Positions 62,913-64,000 of a DNA stretch of 64,000 nt are shown one piece after another. The notes below the pieces were generated by a model. It was not told the DNA's origin, made no database searches, and worked only from the letters and a program-made list of their open reading frames with translations. Source of the DNA: an uncultured Johnsonella sp. (GTDB taxonomy: Bacteria; Bacillota; Clostridia; Lachnospirales; Lachnospiraceae); the NCBI GenBank assembly GCA_900766185.1, contig CAAFUL010000053.1, positions 1 through 64,000 on the forward strand, read 5' to 3'. Every line of letters starts with the position of its first letter. Position 1 is the first letter of the stretch. The translations under genes were made by a program, and so were the position numbers.

Positions 62913-64000
62913 CATTATCTCCAAATGCCTTTTTTGCTATATCTACACTTGCTCTTGCATCCTTCGCATAATAGTCCGCTCCTATCTCATAGGCATAGTC
63001 CTCTGTAAGTACCGCTCCTCCTACCCATACCTTGGTATTCGGAGAAGCTTCTTTGACCTTTTCTATAGTTTCTTTCATAGAAGGAAGTGTAGTTGTCATA
63101 AGAGCAGAAAGCCCTACAAGCCCTACTTCCTCTTCTATAACCGCCTTTACGACCTTTTCTATAGCCACATCTCTTCCTAAATCTATGATTTTATATCCGT
63201 AGTTTTCCAAAATAACCTTAACTATATTTTTTCCGATATCGTGTATATCACCCTTGACTGTAGCAAGTGCTATCTTACCCCTGCTTTTTGTCTCCTTGCC
63301 CTGCTTTGCTATTCTAAGCTTTACAAGCTCAAAGGCTTCACAGGCTGCATTAGCCGAATTGATCAACTGAGGTAAAAATATTTCCTGCTTCTCATACTTT
63401 TCCCCGACTATATCAAGTGCAGGTATCAGCTTTTGATTTATAAGTTCCACCTCCGACATAGTCTCAAGTAAGCTTTCCGCCAGCTCCTTGGTCTCAGCCT
63501 TAAGTCCCTTAAGTATTGCACTTTCTATACTTTCATCATGACTAAGTACTTTTTTAGGTTTGGCTTCTTCCTCACTTTTAACATTGGCAAATCTTTCTAT
63601 ATATTTATTACAGTTTTCATCTTCGCCTGAAAGTACCCTAAAAGATACCACCGCATCCATGTGTGAACTTATATTCGGGTTTATGATAGGCAGATTAAGC
63701 CCTGCATACATTGCCTGTATAAGGAAGCTCTCCGTAATATTTTTTCTTTCCGGCAGTCCGAAAGAAATATTGCTGACTCCAAGTGTGGTATTAAGTCCCA
63801 TCTTTTTGCTTACTATTTCAACCGCCCTTAAAGTATTGACAGCCTGCTCTTGCTGGGCTGATACGGTAAGTGTAAGGCAGTCTATGATAATATCTTCTTT
63901 TTTAAGCCCGTACTCCAAGGCTTTTTTAAGTATATACTCAGCATGCTCAACTCTTTTTTCCACCGTGTCAGGTATGCCTTCTTCATTTAATGCCAAGGCT
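62902..64000 (-). CDS. metH: B12-dependent methionine synthase, C-terminal part (5' end outside window)
   Basis: The last ~365 residues of a MetH-type enzyme are present. They hold the end of the pterin-binding barrel (LTLTVSAQQEQAVNTLRAVE; SNISFGLPERK), a helical cap (about 165-240 of the fragment) and the cobalamin domain with its ligand in KGDIHDIGKNIVKV. The stop follows the B12 domain at once, so the S-adenosylmethionine reactivation domain of enteric MetH is absent, as in several anaerobes. Frame and homology continue past 64000. It overlaps the fused methyltransferase/reductase gene, so both steps of methyl transfer are coupled. Confidence 0.92.
   Translation of the reverse strand, partial: ALALNEEGIPDTVEKRVEHAEYILKKALEYGLKKEDIIIDCLTLTVSAQQEQAVNTLRAVEIVSKKMGLNTTLGVSNISFGLPERKNITESFLIQAMYAGLNLPIINPNISSHMDAVVSFRVLSGEDENCNKYIERFANVKSEEEAKPKKVLSHDESIESAILKGLKAETKELAESLLETMSEVELINQKLIPALDIVGEKYEKQEIFLPQLINSANAACEAFELVKLRIAKQGKETKSRGKIALATVKGDIHDIGKNIVKVILENYGYKIIDLGRDVAIEKVVKAVIEEEVGLVGLSALMTTTLPSMKETIEKVKEASPNTKVWVGGAVLTEDYAYEIGADYYAKDARASVDIAKKAFGDNDES

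Overview
The window is AT-rich Firmicute DNA, most likely from an anaerobic, spore-lineage Clostridia of the Lachnospiraceae type. The reasons are the gene order rimP-nusA-ylxR-ylxQ-infB-rbfA-nrnA-truB-ribF-gltX, a GerW/YtfJ sporulation gene beside a DUF2953 gene, a Rex repressor, diaminopimelate epimerase, and surface proteins with choline-binding-type and SLH-like repeats. An oral genus such as Lachnoanaerobaculum would fit, but that is a guess. No rRNA or tRNA gene was seen.

Region 1 (1-12,200) is an accessory island, almost all on the minus strand. It starts with a transposase cut by the window edge. It then holds a GNAT acetyltransferase, a 5'-truncated DUF6630 gene, and three decayed pieces of one ORF6N-domain gene (1470-1711, 7256-7540, 8670-9708). 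These pieces bracket a coupled pair of large DUF262 (GmrSD-like) genes and one unrecognised 331-residue gene. An orphan CRISPR array follows (13 full 30-bp repeats plus a truncated one, with no cas genes), then a wrecked Bro-N antirepressor gene. It reads as a defence/phage-regulator island rearranged around ORF6N copies.

Region 2 (12,200-21,900) holds a tetR-ABC exporter operon with a clear promoter and palindromic operator, a flavodoxin, and a degenerate second CRISPR-like array of 36/30 geometry lying against a ~360-bp imperfect palindrome. Next come a surface protein with a C-terminal IdeS/Mac-type (immunoglobulin-cleaving family) cysteine protease domain, a GNAT enzyme, an L,D-transpeptidase, and a ccdA/tlpA thiol-redox pair separated by a 165-bp palindromic element.

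Region 3 (22,000-44,300) is core metabolism and gene expression: carAB, dapF, hflX, a TPR lipoprotein, dut, a UvrD-type helicase, gltX, ribF, truB, nrnA, rbfA, infB, ylxQ, ylxR, nusA, rimP, tyrA and a nitroreductase. All are on the minus strand and many overlap or are translationally coupled.

Region 4 (44,300-64,000) begins with a ~580-bp intergenic palindromic element related to the one in region 2. A two-gene surface operon follows, made of an SLH-like protein and a 1519-residue subtilase. It continues with a CNNM/HlyC-type protein, nnrD, rex, gerW, a DUF2953 gene, a shortened cinA, pgsA, rpoZ, gmk, yicC and a VTT-domain membrane protein. It ends with a fused homocysteine methyltransferase/methylenetetrahydrofolate reductase overlapping a B12-binding methionine synthase that runs off the window.

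The points most worth following are the DUF262 pair set in ORF6N debris, the IdeS-like protease, the two orphan CRISPR-type arrays, and the family of long intergenic palindromes.
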